The translations under genes and the position numbers were made by a program. A stretch of DNA of 64,000 nt, taken from the NCBI RefSeq assembly GCF_012843265.1, contig NZ_JABAIT010000001.1, positions 124,001 through 188,000 of the forward strand, written 5' to 3'. The stretch's first letter is position 1. Every line of letters starts with the position of its first letter. The notes under the pieces were generated by a model. The model searched no databases. It saw only the letters and a program-made list of their open reading frames with translations, and had not been told where the DNA came from. The stretch is from Bacillus sp. DNRA2. GTDB taxonomy: Bacteria; Bacillota; Bacilli; Bacillales; Cytobacillaceae. Positions 1-8,195 of this stretch are shown piece after piece.

Positions 1-588
1 ATCCGAATAACGGTGGCAAAAGGAACTCAGCATTTAGAAATAAGCCAATTGTCTAATGGCGAAAAGTGTACGTTGGCGATGGTCGGGGATTTAGCACGCC
101 GCTTGGTACTAGCAAACCCAAGCCTTGCCAATCCTTTAGAGGGGGAGGGAATCGTGTTAATTGATGAAATTGAACTGCATCTTCATCCGGCGATGCAGCG
201 CGATATTATCAATCGCTTGCAATCGACGTTCCCGAATCTCCAATTCATTCTTTCAACCCATTCTCCACAAGTGTTGGGGGAAATAAATGCGGCGCAAATC
301 TTTTTTGTAACGCAACAGGATGATGGTGAAGATATTGATGTAAGTACTGTACCGACGTTGTTCGGCAAAGATTCCAATATGATTTTAGAGCAATTTATGG
401 GTGCTACTGAAAAGAATGAAGAAATTAAGCTGCAATTGGAGCGATTATTCCAGTTGATTATGGATGACTCTAAGCTTGGTCGGGCGCGAGAATTACTTAA
501 TCAATTAATGAGCATTTTAGGCAGTGATGACCCGAGTTTGATTAAAGCTGATATGATTTTGCGACGAAAAGAGAGTATGAACTTATGA
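1..588 (+). CDS. PtuA-like AAA ATPase of a Septu/retron-type defence pair (5' end outside window)
   Basis: The reading frame is open from base 1 (I-R-I-T-V...), so only the last 195 residues of the protein are visible. They carry the ABC/SMC-type signature LSNGEK, a Walker B box (IVLIDEIELHLHP) and the H-loop STHSP, the usual end of the AAA_15/AAA_21 ATPases that include PtuA of Septu and the ATPase of retron Ec78. The tail after the H-loop is about 110 residues and contains no nuclease motif. The stop overlaps the start of the HNH gene by 4 bp (ATGA), implying translational coupling. The Walker A region lies upstream of the window. The assignment to Septu rather than another overcoming-lysogeny-type nuclease system rests on the partner gene. 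Confidence 0.75.
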   Translation: MRITVAKGTQHLEISQLSNGEKCTLAMVGDLARRLVLANPSLANPLEGEGIVLIDEIELHLHPAMQRDIINRLQSTFPNLQFILSTHSPQVLGEINAAQIFFVTQQDDGEDIDVSTVPTLFGKDSNMILEQFMGATEKNEEIKLQLERLFQLIMDDSKLGRARELLNQLMSILGSDDPSLIKADMILRRKESMNL

Positions 589-1244
589 AGCATATTCATA
601 AAAAGCCCTCACCAAGCGCATTTGAGCATTGGAAGAGCTCGGCAGGACCGCAAGCCAGCTATACAACGATTCCACCATCGATTAAAGCAATCGTTCGCCA
701 AAGCTTGTTAGATGAGCAGTTTTGGCTTTGCTGCTATTGTGGCCTGAGTTTGACGCGGAATAATGTTCATATTGAGCACTTTCGCCCGCAATCAAAGTTT
801 AAATCGCTGCAGTTGGATTATCAAAATCTCCATGCATCCTGTATGGGGAAACTGATTCATCATGAAGCAGAGCTATCTGATTTTTGCGGACATTCAAAGA
901 AGGATTGGTTTGATCCTGTTTTAATGGTGTCACCACTTGACCCGGATTGCGAGAGTTATTTTGAGTATGGCTTTGATGGAACGATTCGTGCTGCCAATCA
1001 TCATCGTGGTGCTGAAGAAACGATTCATCGACTTGGCTTAAACACCTATTTACCGCGGAAGCAACGGGAGGAAGCCATTAATGCGATTCTCGATATTATT
1101 GATCTTTCTGACACTGATCAAATAAAATTAATGATCAGATTTCTGGAAACACCTGATGAAACTAATAGACTGCCATCCTTTAGCTTTGTGATTGCTAGAT
1201 TACTAAAATCTCTGTTGACTGTAGATTCTGCCGCTTTAACGTAG
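585..1244 (+). CDS. PtuB-like HNH endonuclease (TIGR02646-type)
   Basis: A 219-residue protein with an HNH/zinc core: CCYC at 49-52, IEHFRPQS at 63-70, an Asn in NLHASC at 81, and a further CGH at 101-103. This arrangement (CxxC, then EHFxPxS, then NL..SC) is that of the HNH nucleases paired with PtuA ATPases in Septu and in retron Ec78. In those systems the ATPase-nuclease complex degrades nucleic acid on phage infection. It is translationally coupled to the ATPase. A repeat palindrome starts directly at its stop codon. Whether this is a stand-alone Septu pair or the effector part of a retron depends on sequence upstream of the window. The domain call is firm; the biological role is inferred from the pair. 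Confidence 0.75.
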   Translation: MKHIHKKPSPSAFEHWKSSAGPQASYTTIPPSIKAIVRQSLLDEQFWLCCYCGLSLTRNNVHIEHFRPQSKFKSLQLDYQNLHASCMGKLIHHEAELSDFCGHSKKDWFDPVLMVSPLDPDCESYFEYGFDGTIRAANHHRGAEETIHRLGLNTYLPRKQREEAINAILDIIDLSDTDQIKLMIRFLETPDETNRLPSFSFVIARLLKSLLTVDSAALT

Positions 1245-1296
1245 TGGGGGACAGTCCCCCGCTGCGCTAAAGCGCTGCAGGGGGACTGTCCCCACT
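1236..1296. repeat. REP-like palindromic repeat, inverted pair (locus 1)
   Basis: Two cores face each other: an A-centred core at 1245-1260 and a T-centred core at 1280-1294. They are separated by a GC-rich spacer that is itself a small inverted repeat (GCGCT-AA-AGCGC). The locus lies between the convergent HNH and protease genes. Confidence 0.85.
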
Positions 1297-1307
1297 CTTA
1301 TCCATGT

Positions 1308-2648
1308 TTATTCGTCTGGTTTTTCTGGAGTGTTTTCTGGTGTCGGTGGCTGACTTGCTTCCGGGATTGCTTCTGTGTTCGGTGCATTAGCATTAGCACC
1401 ACCATCGAGTCCTGGACCCGTCGCGGTAATGGCCATGACTTTAGGCTCTTTTTTTACAAATACAAACGTAAACAGCATTAAGACAATGACAAGCACTGCG
1501 GCTACACCATCTATAATGTAGAAGAGAGTTTGATAATTTGACCAGAGGATTTTGCTGTCATCCGCTTTTTCCTCGGCATCTTGGATGTATTTTTTGATGG
1601 TCGAATGATTAGGGTAAATCCGTTGAACTGATTCGAATTTTTCCAAGGCATCCTCATAATATCCGCCCCAATAAAGCTCTAATCCTTCTTTAAAGAGCTT
1701 ATCGGTTTCGCTACTCTTGTTCTTCGCTCCAGCTTGGTTGACAAATTCCTTAACGGTATTGACTGGAATCGCAAAGTCAAACCCGGTCACTTCGGCGCCA
1801 AATGTCAGTAAGCCGACAATTTCACCTTTACTATTAATGATAGGCCCACCACTATTTCCCGTTGAGGTGGCAGCGTTTAATTGAATCACAGAGGTCCCTG
1901 TTTCTAATTTCTTTGAAGTCGCAGAGATTTCCCCAGAGTTCATAGTTGATTCTAGTGAGGAATCTATCGATAATACGTTATATTCTGCAAGCGACGGGTA
2001 GCCAATTGCCCAAATATTTTCCTGGTCCTCAACATCGTCGGAATTGCCGAGCTTTAATGTCGGTAGGTTTTTGCCTTCAATTTTAAGAACGGCCACGTCC
2101 TTCCAGTCGCCATCTTTTTCGCCAATTGGTGAGCCGTAGCTTTTAATTTCTCCATCTAAAACATCCCCACCAGGTAGGACGACCTCCGTCTGCCTTGTCA
2201 GGTTTGTATACCCCAACACTTGAATCAAATATAAATAGGCCGTTTCCACATCAGTTTGGAAGGCATCAGCAACAACCGCAGATAGTCGGATTAGTGCTTC
2301 CTGAAGAATTTCATCGTCAGTCATCTGGGTGGTGCTGACGACATGAGCATTTGTCACGATATAACCATCAGGACTTATGATGGCTCCTGAACCATAACCG
2401 CCAACAAAGGTTTGATAGTTCATCTGTTGTAATATAGCCTCAACCTCTGGGAAATAGTCGTAAAACTCCCATTGAACAATCGCGTAGTCATAGACCCGCA
2501 CAACTGCCGGCTTTGAATACTCTGCGAGTTTTTTAGCACGAGAAATGTGTGAAGTATCTGGCTTGATATTCATTAGAAAGAAAGAAGTAACGATTACCGC
2601 TATCAGCAAAATACTGATGGGTACGGTAAATAGAGCCCTCTTTTTCAT
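1308..2648 (-). CDS. Membrane-anchored trypsin-like (S1C) serine protease with C-terminal TPR-like segment and second TM helix
   Basis: 446 residues from ATG at 2648. An in-frame GTG one codon upstream sits too close to the ribosome site GAGGTG. The N-terminus is a signal anchor (about 6-27). The catalytic triad is visible (numbering from the GTG): His103 in TNAHVV, Asp185 in KDVAVLKI and Ser267 in GNSGGP. No PDZ domain follows, unlike HtrA/DegP. Instead there is a helical tetratricopeptide-like stretch (about 315-365), a second TM helix (about 374-399) and a Pro/Glu-rich tail. An insertion of about 60 residues separates His from Asp. The protease domain is predicted outside the membrane with the tail inside. 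The substrate is unknown. It is transcribed alone. Confidence 0.85.
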   Translation of the reverse strand: MKKRALFTVPISILLIAVIVTSFFLMNIKPDTSHISRAKKLAEYSKPAVVRVYDYAIVQWEFYDYFPEVEAILQQMNYQTFVGGYGSGAIISPDGYIVTNAHVVSTTQMTDDEILQEALIRLSAVVADAFQTDVETAYLYLIQVLGYTNLTRQTEVVLPGGDVLDGEIKSYGSPIGEKDGDWKDVAVLKIEGKNLPTLKLGNSDDVEDQENIWAIGYPSLAEYNVLSIDSSLESTMNSGEISATSKKLETGTSVIQLNAATSTGNSGGPIINSKGEIVGLLTFGAEVTGFDFAIPVNTVKEFVNQAGAKNKSSETDKLFKEGLELYWGGYYEDALEKFESVQRIYPNHSTIKKYIQDAEEKADDSKILWSNYQTLFYIIDGVAAVLVIVLMLFTFVFVKKEPKVMAITATGPGLDGGANANAPNTEAIPEASQPPTPENTPEKPDE

Positions 2649-2834
2649 CACATCACCTCTAAAAGGAATTTTAAATCCTTTAAAACTATATTCACTTTTT
2701 TGAACAATTTATTTTGTACCAGTAAATAAATAAGCTGTGTGAGGGATGTTGGCTTGAAAAAGTAGGAATTTTTTTCGAAAAAACCTAACTAGCCTTCGGC
2801 TCGTAAGCGGTTTTTAGGATGTAGAAATGAGGCA

Positions 2835-2873
2835 AAATAAAAAGGCACCATTCAATTTTTATGAATGGTACCT
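2835..2873 (-). terminator. Intrinsic terminator after the 64-residue ORF
   Basis: Inverted repeat GGCACCATTCA / TGAATGGTACC around a 7-nt loop, followed on the minus strand by a T-rich run (TTTTTATTTT). Confidence 0.8.
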
Positions 2874-2891
2874 TGATGGGTGAAATTAAGA

Positions 2892-3086
2892 TTAGTCTCG
2901 GAGAAGGAGCAGATCTAAAAGTGGTTTTTTTCGTCTATCCACGATCCGAATTTGCTCAGGATCTAATTTTTCTTGATGTGCTTGAATCCAGTTTTGGACT
3001 TCTTGCTTTGTTTGACAATGGGTAAAGAACGTTTCCCCACCTTTTCCGATTGCATTTATACTAAATCTGCAATTTGTGTTCCTCAT
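2892..3086 (-). CDS. Small hypothetical protein (64 aa)
   Basis: Not recognised. The start is placed at ATG 3086 because the upstream in-frame GTG at 3095 lies inside the ribosome site AAGGTGGAG. The product is short and soluble, with a basic stretch (DRRKKP) and a Leu-rich end (LLDLLLLRD). The N-terminal half contains two Cys (CRFS and THCQ). It looks like a compact single-domain protein, since its middle (TKQEVQNWIQAHQ) resembles an amphipathic helix. A good ribosome site and its own terminator support it being a real gene. No function can be given. Confidence 0.6.
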   Translation of the reverse strand: MRNTNCRFSINAIGKGGETFFTHCQTKQEVQNWIQAHQEKLDPEQIRIVDRRKKPLLDLLLLRD

Positions 3087-3203
3087 AGTCTCCACCTTAA
3101 TAAATTATCGTCGGATAAATATTACTAGATGACACATCAAAATTCCACCCTTTTTTTATCTTTTGTTCCAAAGTTGGAACTATGCAAAAATTGAAGGCGT
3201 TTT

Positions 3204-3251
3204 AACACATTAAAGCGGTGGGGGACAGTCCCCCACCACTTTAATGTGCTA
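3204..3251. repeat. REP-like palindromic repeat, single unit (locus 2)
   Basis: A-centred core with long flanking arms (CACATTAAAG ... CTTTAATGTG), forming a near-perfect stem of about 20 bp. It lies between two divergent genes. Confidence 0.85.
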
Positions 3252-3370
3252 AAACACGATTAGATGCCCTTTGTTTTGTACAAAATAATGACATATATGA
3301 CTGCAAGGGGTTTTGGATGATTTTGTCGAATGTTACTTAATATATAGAAGAAAGAGGTGAACATGAAGGA

Positions 3371-3808
3371 ATGGAACATGAGGATTTTTATCAAAGCTTT
3401 CGAAAGAAGATCCAATGGTGGGCGAAAAGTGAAGAAGGTAAGAATAATAAATACGTTGAAGTCTTAATGTTTGGGCCAGATTTGTTTCACTTATTATGTA
3501 AGCTGGTAATCGATAATGAAGTATCTATTTCTGATAAGGCAAAGCTTGGGGCAGCAATTGCTTACTTTGTATCACCCGTTGACTTTATCCCAGAGGTTAT
3601 CCTAGGACCGCTCGGATATGTGGATGATATTGCTGTGGCAGCGTTTGTCTTAAATAGTATGGTGAATAACACCAATCCTGAAATCGTGAAGAGACATTGG
3701 GCGGGTGATCAGGATATTCTTGAAGTCATTAAAAAGATCATTGCAATGGCAGACAATATGGTCGGGTCTGGTGTTATGAAAAAAATCCGCAATAAATTTG
3801 GCGTCTAA
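3371..3808 (+). CDS. YkvA family (DUF1232) protein
   Basis: 145 residues. The middle contains the DUF1232 signature: a hydrophobic helix, then YFVSPVDFIPE, then GYVDDIAVAAFVL (about 63-95). The family is small and probably membrane-associated, widespread in bacteria, and of unknown function. The start is ATG 3371, with the ribosome site GAGGTG 11 nt upstream. An earlier ATG at 3363 is out of frame. The flanking helices are charged and soluble. It is monocistronic, bounded on both sides by palindromic repeats. Confidence 0.8.
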   Translation: MEHEDFYQSFRKKIQWWAKSEEGKNNKYVEVLMFGPDLFHLLCKLVIDNEVSISDKAKLGAAIAYFVSPVDFIPEVILGPLGYVDDIAVAAFVLNSMVNNTNPEIVKRHWAGDQDILEVIKKIIAMADNMVGSGVMKKIRNKFGV

Positions 3809-3827
3809 CAGGCACAACACACACTTT

Positions 3828-3916
3828 AATACTCTAATGCAGTGGGGGACAGTCCCCACATGCATTCACGCGGTAAAGCGGCGGGGGACTGTCCCCCGCC
3901 GCTTTACTGCGTGAAA
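3828..3916. repeat. REP-like palindromic repeat, inverted pair (locus 3)
   Basis: An A-centred core at about 3842-3858 is followed by a T-centred core at about 3880-3898. The second unit has long arms (CGCGGTAAAGCGGC and its complement). The locus lies downstream of the YkvA gene. Confidence 0.85.
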
Positions 3917-4020
3917 GCCTTATAAGCTCTTGGTATTTTTCGGTTGTTGACTTTTCAGGTGGTGGCATTTATAGTTGAAAATAGTTATGTTAATATAATA
4001 ATTTCACCCTCATCCTAACC

Positions 4021-4226
4021 GATGAGGTAGAGGTCGCGATTTTTATTAGTAAGGTAACGGAGATGCAAGAGACATCAATGAAGTTATCCAAAAGGAAAAA
4101 TCGCCGAAGCTTGTCCGAGGTCTCAAAATCGAACAGGCTGGGGCTGCTTCCGAAAGGAGCAGAACTGTCACGCAGCAAGCCAATCACACACCGAGAAGGC
4201 ACTGCGTGTTGAGCTATCTTCATGGA
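4021..4226 (+). promoter_or_regulatory. Lysine riboswitch (L box) aptamer
   Basis: The conserved blocks of the lysine aptamer appear in order: GAGGTAGAGGTCGCGA, AGTA, GCCGAAGC, GGGGCTG, CAGAACTGTCAC and GAGCTATC. The closing stem P1 is formed by ATGAGG near 4022 and the end of GCTATCTTCAT near 4223. It lies on the same strand as the permease gene, 117 nt before its start, with a terminator between. Binding of lysine is expected to favour the terminator and switch lysP off. Confidence 0.93.
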
Positions 4227-4265
4227 GAAGGTTTGATGCGGTTGAACAGAAACTGCCTACGAACG

Positions 4266-4297
4266 TAAAAAGCAATCCGTCGTCGGCTTTTTTTATT
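4266..4297 (+). terminator. Regulated terminator of the lysine riboswitch
   Basis: Hairpin AAAAAGC...CCG-TCGT-CGGCTTTTTTT with a bulge in the left arm, followed by eight T. It lies between the aptamer and the lysP ribosome site, as expected of an expression platform. Confidence 0.75.
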
Positions 4298-4342
4298 GTC
4301 AAATTTGCGCTCCTTCCCAAACAAAATAAAGGAGTTTTTTTT

Positions 4343-5851
4343 ATGAGTCAACAAGGAAATGCCACAGCAAGAGTGTTAGACAGAGACGAGCTTAGGCAAC
4401 AACAACAACAGCAACCTGAACAACAACCACATCTCAAACGTGGTTTGCAGGCACGTCACCTTTCAATGATTTCAATTGGCGGGGCGATTGGGACAGGGCT
4501 GTTTTTAGCAAGCGGCTCGGCCATACACACGGCTGGACCAGGTGGGGCACTCCTCGCCTATGTGATCATTGGTATCATGGTTTATTTTTTAATGACAAGT
4601 CTCGGCGAACTGGCTGCTTATATGCCGGAAGCCGGTTCATTTAGTACGTACGCAACAAAATTCGTCGACCCAGCGCTTGGATTTGCGCTTGGTTGGAATT
4701 ATTGGTATAACTGGGCCATTACCGTTGCAGCAGAATTAGTAGCTGGTGCTCTGATTGTGAAGTTTTGGTTCCCGGATAGTTCATCGCTATTGTGGAGCGC
4801 CTTATTCCTCGCAATAATGTTCGGCTTAAACTATTTATCAGTTAAAGGCTTTGGTGAGTCAGAATTTTGGTTTGCACTTATTAAAGTCGTCACAATAATT
4901 ATCTTTTTAGCGGTCGGAGTATTAATGATTTTTGGTGTATTTACTGGTGAAGCGGTCGGTTTTTCTAATTTTATGCTGGCAGACGGACCTTTCCACGGCG
5001 GCTTTTTCGCGATGATTGGTATTTTCATGGTCGCTGGGTTCTCATTCCAGGGCACGGAATTACTGGGTGTTGCTGCTGGTGAAAGTGAAGACCCCGCTCG
5101 GAATGTTCCGCGCGCGGTGCGTCAAGTATTTTGGCGAATCCTATTATTCTACGTTTTAGCGATTTTCGTTATCGGAATGCTGATTCCTTTTACTAATGAA
5201 TCATTATCGAGTGGTGATGTCACGCTCAGTCCATTTACGTTGATTTTTGAACGGGCTGGATTTGCGTTTGCAGCATCGGCCATGAATGCCGTTATTTTAA
5301 CATCGGTACTGTCAGCTGGTAACTCCGGAATGTATGCGTCAACGCGGATGCTCTGGAACTTGGCGAAGGAAGGCAAGGCGCCAAAATTCCTTGCTAAAGT
5401 GGACTCTCGTGGCGTCCCAGTCAATGCCTTAATCGTTACGGCAGCGGTTGGAGTTGTTGCCTTTTTCGCTTCATTATTTGGGGATGGTGCCGTTTATATT
5501 TGGTTATTAAATGCGTCAGGGATGTCAGGGTTCATCGTCTGGCTCGGAATTGCGATTAGCCATTATCGTTTCCGCAAGGCATTTGCTAAGCAAGGCCGCA
5601 GTTTGAACGAACTCCCATACCGGGCAAAATGGTTCCCGTTCGGTCCTATCTTCGCATTTGTTCTTTGTTCATTTGTGGTTTTAGGGCAAAACTATCAAGC
5701 GTTTCTTGGCGATTCTATTGACTGGTACGGTGTGTTAGTTTCCTATATCGGTCTTCCAATCTTCTTAGCGGTGTGGCTTGGTTATAAATTTATGAAGAAG
5801 ACAAAGGTTATCCCTTTGGAGCAATGTGATTTGAATCCAACCCGCGATTAA
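4343..5851 (+). CDS. lysP: Lysine-specific amino acid permease LysP (APC family)
   Basis: 502 residues, the usual size for the amino acid transporter family of the APC superfamily, with about twelve hydrophobic segments. After a Gln-rich cytoplasmic N-terminus (about 16-30) comes the signature SIGGAIGTGLFLASG, with the substrate-binding glycines of TM1, then GPGGALLAY and GELAAYMPEAGSF. The overall sequence is close to LysP. The lysine riboswitch upstream independently points to lysine as substrate. The ribosome site is AAGGAG, 8 nt before ATG. It faces the germination operon across a shared terminator. Proton-coupled lysine import is known for the family. Confidence 0.92.
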   Translation: MSQQGNATARVLDRDELRQQQQQQPEQQPHLKRGLQARHLSMISIGGAIGTGLFLASGSAIHTAGPGGALLAYVIIGIMVYFLMTSLGELAAYMPEAGSFSTYATKFVDPALGFALGWNYWYNWAITVAAELVAGALIVKFWFPDSSSLLWSALFLAIMFGLNYLSVKGFGESEFWFALIKVVTIIIFLAVGVLMIFGVFTGEAVGFSNFMLADGPFHGGFFAMIGIFMVAGFSFQGTELLGVAAGESEDPARNVPRAVRQVFWRILLFYVLAIFVIGMLIPFTNESLSSGDVTLSPFTLIFERAGFAFAASAMNAVILTSVLSAGNSGMYASTRMLWNLAKEGKAPKFLAKVDSRGVPVNALIVTAAVGVVAFFASLFGDGAVYIWLLNASGMSGFIVWLGIAISHYRFRKAFAKQGRSLNELPYRAKWFPFGPIFAFVLCSFVVLGQNYQAFLGDSIDWYGVLVSYIGLPIFLAVWLGYKFMKKTKVIPLEQCDLNPTRD

Positions 5852-5866
5852 TATTTTACTAAAATA

Positions 5867-5906
5867 AAGACAACTATGATTTTTCACGTCATAGTTGTCT
5901 TTTTTC
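5867..5906. terminator. Bidirectional terminator between lysP and the germination operon
   Basis: Perfect inverted repeat AAGACAACTATGA / TCATAGTTGTCTT with T-runs on both strands. It serves two converging transcripts. Confidence 0.9.
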
Positions 5907-7037
5907 TTAGTTATTTTCAAGCTGTTTTGGTCCAGCCGGTTGCCCCCGCTGTTTATTAGAGGCCTTTGTGGCTATGAAAACAATTAAAACGAGGATAAGA
6001 ATAACGACACTAAATACGAGTCCGTAAATGTAGTATTTTTCCATAAAATCATAAAAGCTAATCGCTGTGTCAAATTTGATAAGGGCAAGATAAACAATTA
6101 AAGCGCCTAAAATCCAGTTCACAGAATGGTAGTGTTTGAGTTTAAACCAATTTGCGACCGCGACGCTCGAACCATAATGGAGGATAGCAAGCCGTAAATA
6201 GGCGGATACTGACATAATGGTCAAACCGTATATATCAAAACGCTCAATAAAGCCAACATCGATTAGCCGTACCATGCTTTCAACCGGGTACATAAATTTA
6301 GTGGCTTGGTCAACGCCAAAGATGGAAATCGCCCCAGTTGCAGTTGATGGAAAAATGATTAAATTTCCAATAAAAGAAAGAATGTATACTTTGCGAAAAG
6401 AAACGGCATTTGGAACAGACCTTTCCACATTGATCATTAAGAGCACAATCATTTCACCAAATAAGGCGAGAATCACAAGCGCAACCGGAATGATCGGCTC
6501 GATGCCGTTTTCCAAAATCGGCAGTAACTTTTTGTAATCCTTTTGCGGACTTAACGCAACTGACACAAAGGTTCCGGAGAGAATGTTTAAGATAATAATC
6601 CATTCAGCAACACGCGCAATCACTTCAATCCCTAAGTGGACAGTGAAACATACACAAAGCGCAAAGATAACCGCAATCAACCATAATTGATGCTGTGGTA
6701 AAAATACTGCAGTAATAAAAATTGCATATCCATATAGGGTTACACAGCTATGAATAATAAAAAAAATGATTAATGGTAAGGTGGCGATTCGGCCAAAAAA
6801 TGGCCCAAGTTTTTCCATGGACCATTCGACGATCGTCTTTCCCGATAATTTTTCGCTTAAATAGGCCAGCGCCAAAAATATAGCTATGCCTGGAATAAAT
6901 CCCAAAATCATGCCTAGCCATGTATCGCGACCTGCCCATCCAAGAAATATTTTAATTAAAAAAAAGTGCCCTGGTATCACGATTAGAGGTGTGATTAAGA
7001 AAAAAATCTGCCTCGATGCAATTGCTGTTTTTTCCAT
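5907..7037 (-). CDS. GerAB-type germinant receptor B subunit (APC-like membrane protein)
   Basis: 376 residues with about ten TM helices, beginning IASRQIFFLITPLIV, the typical start of the GerAB/spore permease family. In spores the B subunit sits in the inner membrane and recognises germinant; structures of GerBB show an amino-acid-transporter fold. It is the last gene of the operon, 18 nt after the C-subunit gene, with the strong ribosome site AGGAGG. The C-terminus is charged and short. The germinant cannot be predicted from the sequence. Confidence 0.9.
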   Translation of the reverse strand: MEKTAIASRQIFFLITPLIVIPGHFFLIKIFLGWAGRDTWLGMILGFIPGIAIFLALAYLSEKLSGKTIVEWSMEKLGPFFGRIATLPLIIFFIIHSCVTLYGYAIFITAVFLPQHQLWLIAVIFALCVCFTVHLGIEVIARVAEWIIILNILSGTFVSVALSPQKDYKKLLPILENGIEPIIPVALVILALFGEMIVLLMINVERSVPNAVSFRKVYILSFIGNLIIFPSTATGAISIFGVDQATKFMYPVESMVRLIDVGFIERFDIYGLTIMSVSAYLRLAILHYGSSVAVANWFKLKHYHSVNWILGALIVYLALIKFDTAISFYDFMEKYYIYGLVFSVVILILVLIVFIATKASNKQRGQPAGPKQLENN

Positions 7038-7055
7038 GATTCCTCCTAAGGGATG

Positions 7056-8195
7056 TTAATAATTAAATAGGCCTAGATTTCGGATATCGACTTTCACATC
7101 GATATAAACGGGTAGCTCAGTAAATTGTTCGTTCCAATTCTGTTTGTTTTTTTTCCAAAACTGCGGGTTTTTTCGGTGAATTACTGCACCAAAGCCAAAT
7201 ATATCGGCTTTATAGCCTTTTGCTTTGGCAATTGCAGCAAGGATTTCTGCTTCAATCTCTTTTGCTGCAAGTTTCTCAATCTTGTTAATTTTCCCCTCAG
7301 TTAATGCGGTGTATTGAGTCAGCATTTCACCTACACTTACGGTAGCTTTTGCGTCAATCGTGAGATGTTTTAAGCGGGAACCTTCAAATTGCGGCTTGAT
7401 GTTAACCTTTGTTTTGTCTAAAATCTCGAGTCCGATTTTTCCAGAGCCCTTTAGGGCATTTATGACTAAAATTCCCCCGGTTACTTCCTCTTTTACCCAT
7501 AGTAGGCCGCGTGTCTCTGTGTTATTTAATTTGCCAATCCATTTTCCCTTTTTAATGACAGCAGTGTTTTGTGCCTTCGGAATATTTTTAGCTCCTTTTT
7601 TAACTGTTTCTACAATGGCTAAATAACCGATTTGGTCTGAGCTAAGCATCATTTCGGTAAACTGGTGAAGCCTGATGGTTGGAATATACGAAGTATTCTT
7701 TTGGGAAAGCTGTTTTTCAATAACCGTTGAAGGAACTGTCGTAAAATCAGGCTTTGCCTTAATAAATTCCGCGGCATCTACCTTGGAAATCAAAATGAAT
7801 GGATTTGGTTGCACTTCATTATTACGGTTTAAAAAATCGAGAAAGGGGAGGATGTTATCCTGTGTGACGGTCGGACCTAGGACAACAATTTTAATATAGG
7901 GCCAAATTGGTTGCTTCCCCAGTTTAATAATCGTAGACCGAACGGCATCGAAAATGGTGTCGCCAACACTGGAATATATTTTAACTCCTTTAGCCTCCTG
8001 CTTATCCACTGATCTAGTATCAATTAACGAAACGGTTACTTTTACTTTATTATCTTCCGTTCGATCAATTCCAAGCGAAGACAGGATGAGACGTTCATCT
8101 AATTCGCCACGAAAACAGCCGGACAAAAGGATTGTCATAATTGTGAATAAAAGAACGATGAGTATAGATTTATTCTTTTCCCCGTTTTCCTTCAC
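7056..8195 (-). CDS. GerAC-type germinant receptor C subunit (lipoprotein)
   Basis: 379 residues from GTG 8195, chosen because GGAGGT lies 7 nt upstream. Longer in-frame starts have no ribosome site and would reach further into the A gene. The N-terminus is a lipoprotein signal with lipobox LLSGC, so the mature protein is diacylglyceryl-modified by Lgt. The body follows the GerAC pattern (ELDERLILSSLGIDRTEDN, then the conserved C-terminal domain). The C subunit lies on the outer face of the spore inner membrane and is needed for receptor function. Its start overlaps the end of the A gene by 26 bp. Confidence 0.9.
   Translation of the reverse strand: MKENGEKNKSILIVLLFTIMTILLSGCFRGELDERLILSSLGIDRTEDNKVKVTVSLIDTRSVDKQEAKGVKIYSSVGDTIFDAVRSTIIKLGKQPIWPYIKIVVLGPTVTQDNILPFLDFLNRNNEVQPNPFILISKVDAAEFIKAKPDFTTVPSTVIEKQLSQKNTSYIPTIRLHQFTEMMLSSDQIGYLAIVETVKKGAKNIPKAQNTAVIKKGKWIGKLNNTETRGLLWVKEEVTGGILVINALKGSGKIGLEILDKTKVNIKPQFEGSRLKHLTIDAKATVSVGEMLTQYTALTEGKINKIEKLAAKEIEAEILAAIAKAKGYKADIFGFGAVIHRKNPQFWKKNKQNWNEQFTELPVYIDVKVDIRNLGLFNY

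Noticed and set aside
3990-4223. 77-codon minus-strand frame
   Set aside because: It is the antisense of the lysine riboswitch and has no ribosome site.
6217-6537. 106-codon plus-strand frame inside the GerAB gene
   Set aside because: Shadow of a well-supported membrane protein; no ribosome site and improbable composition.
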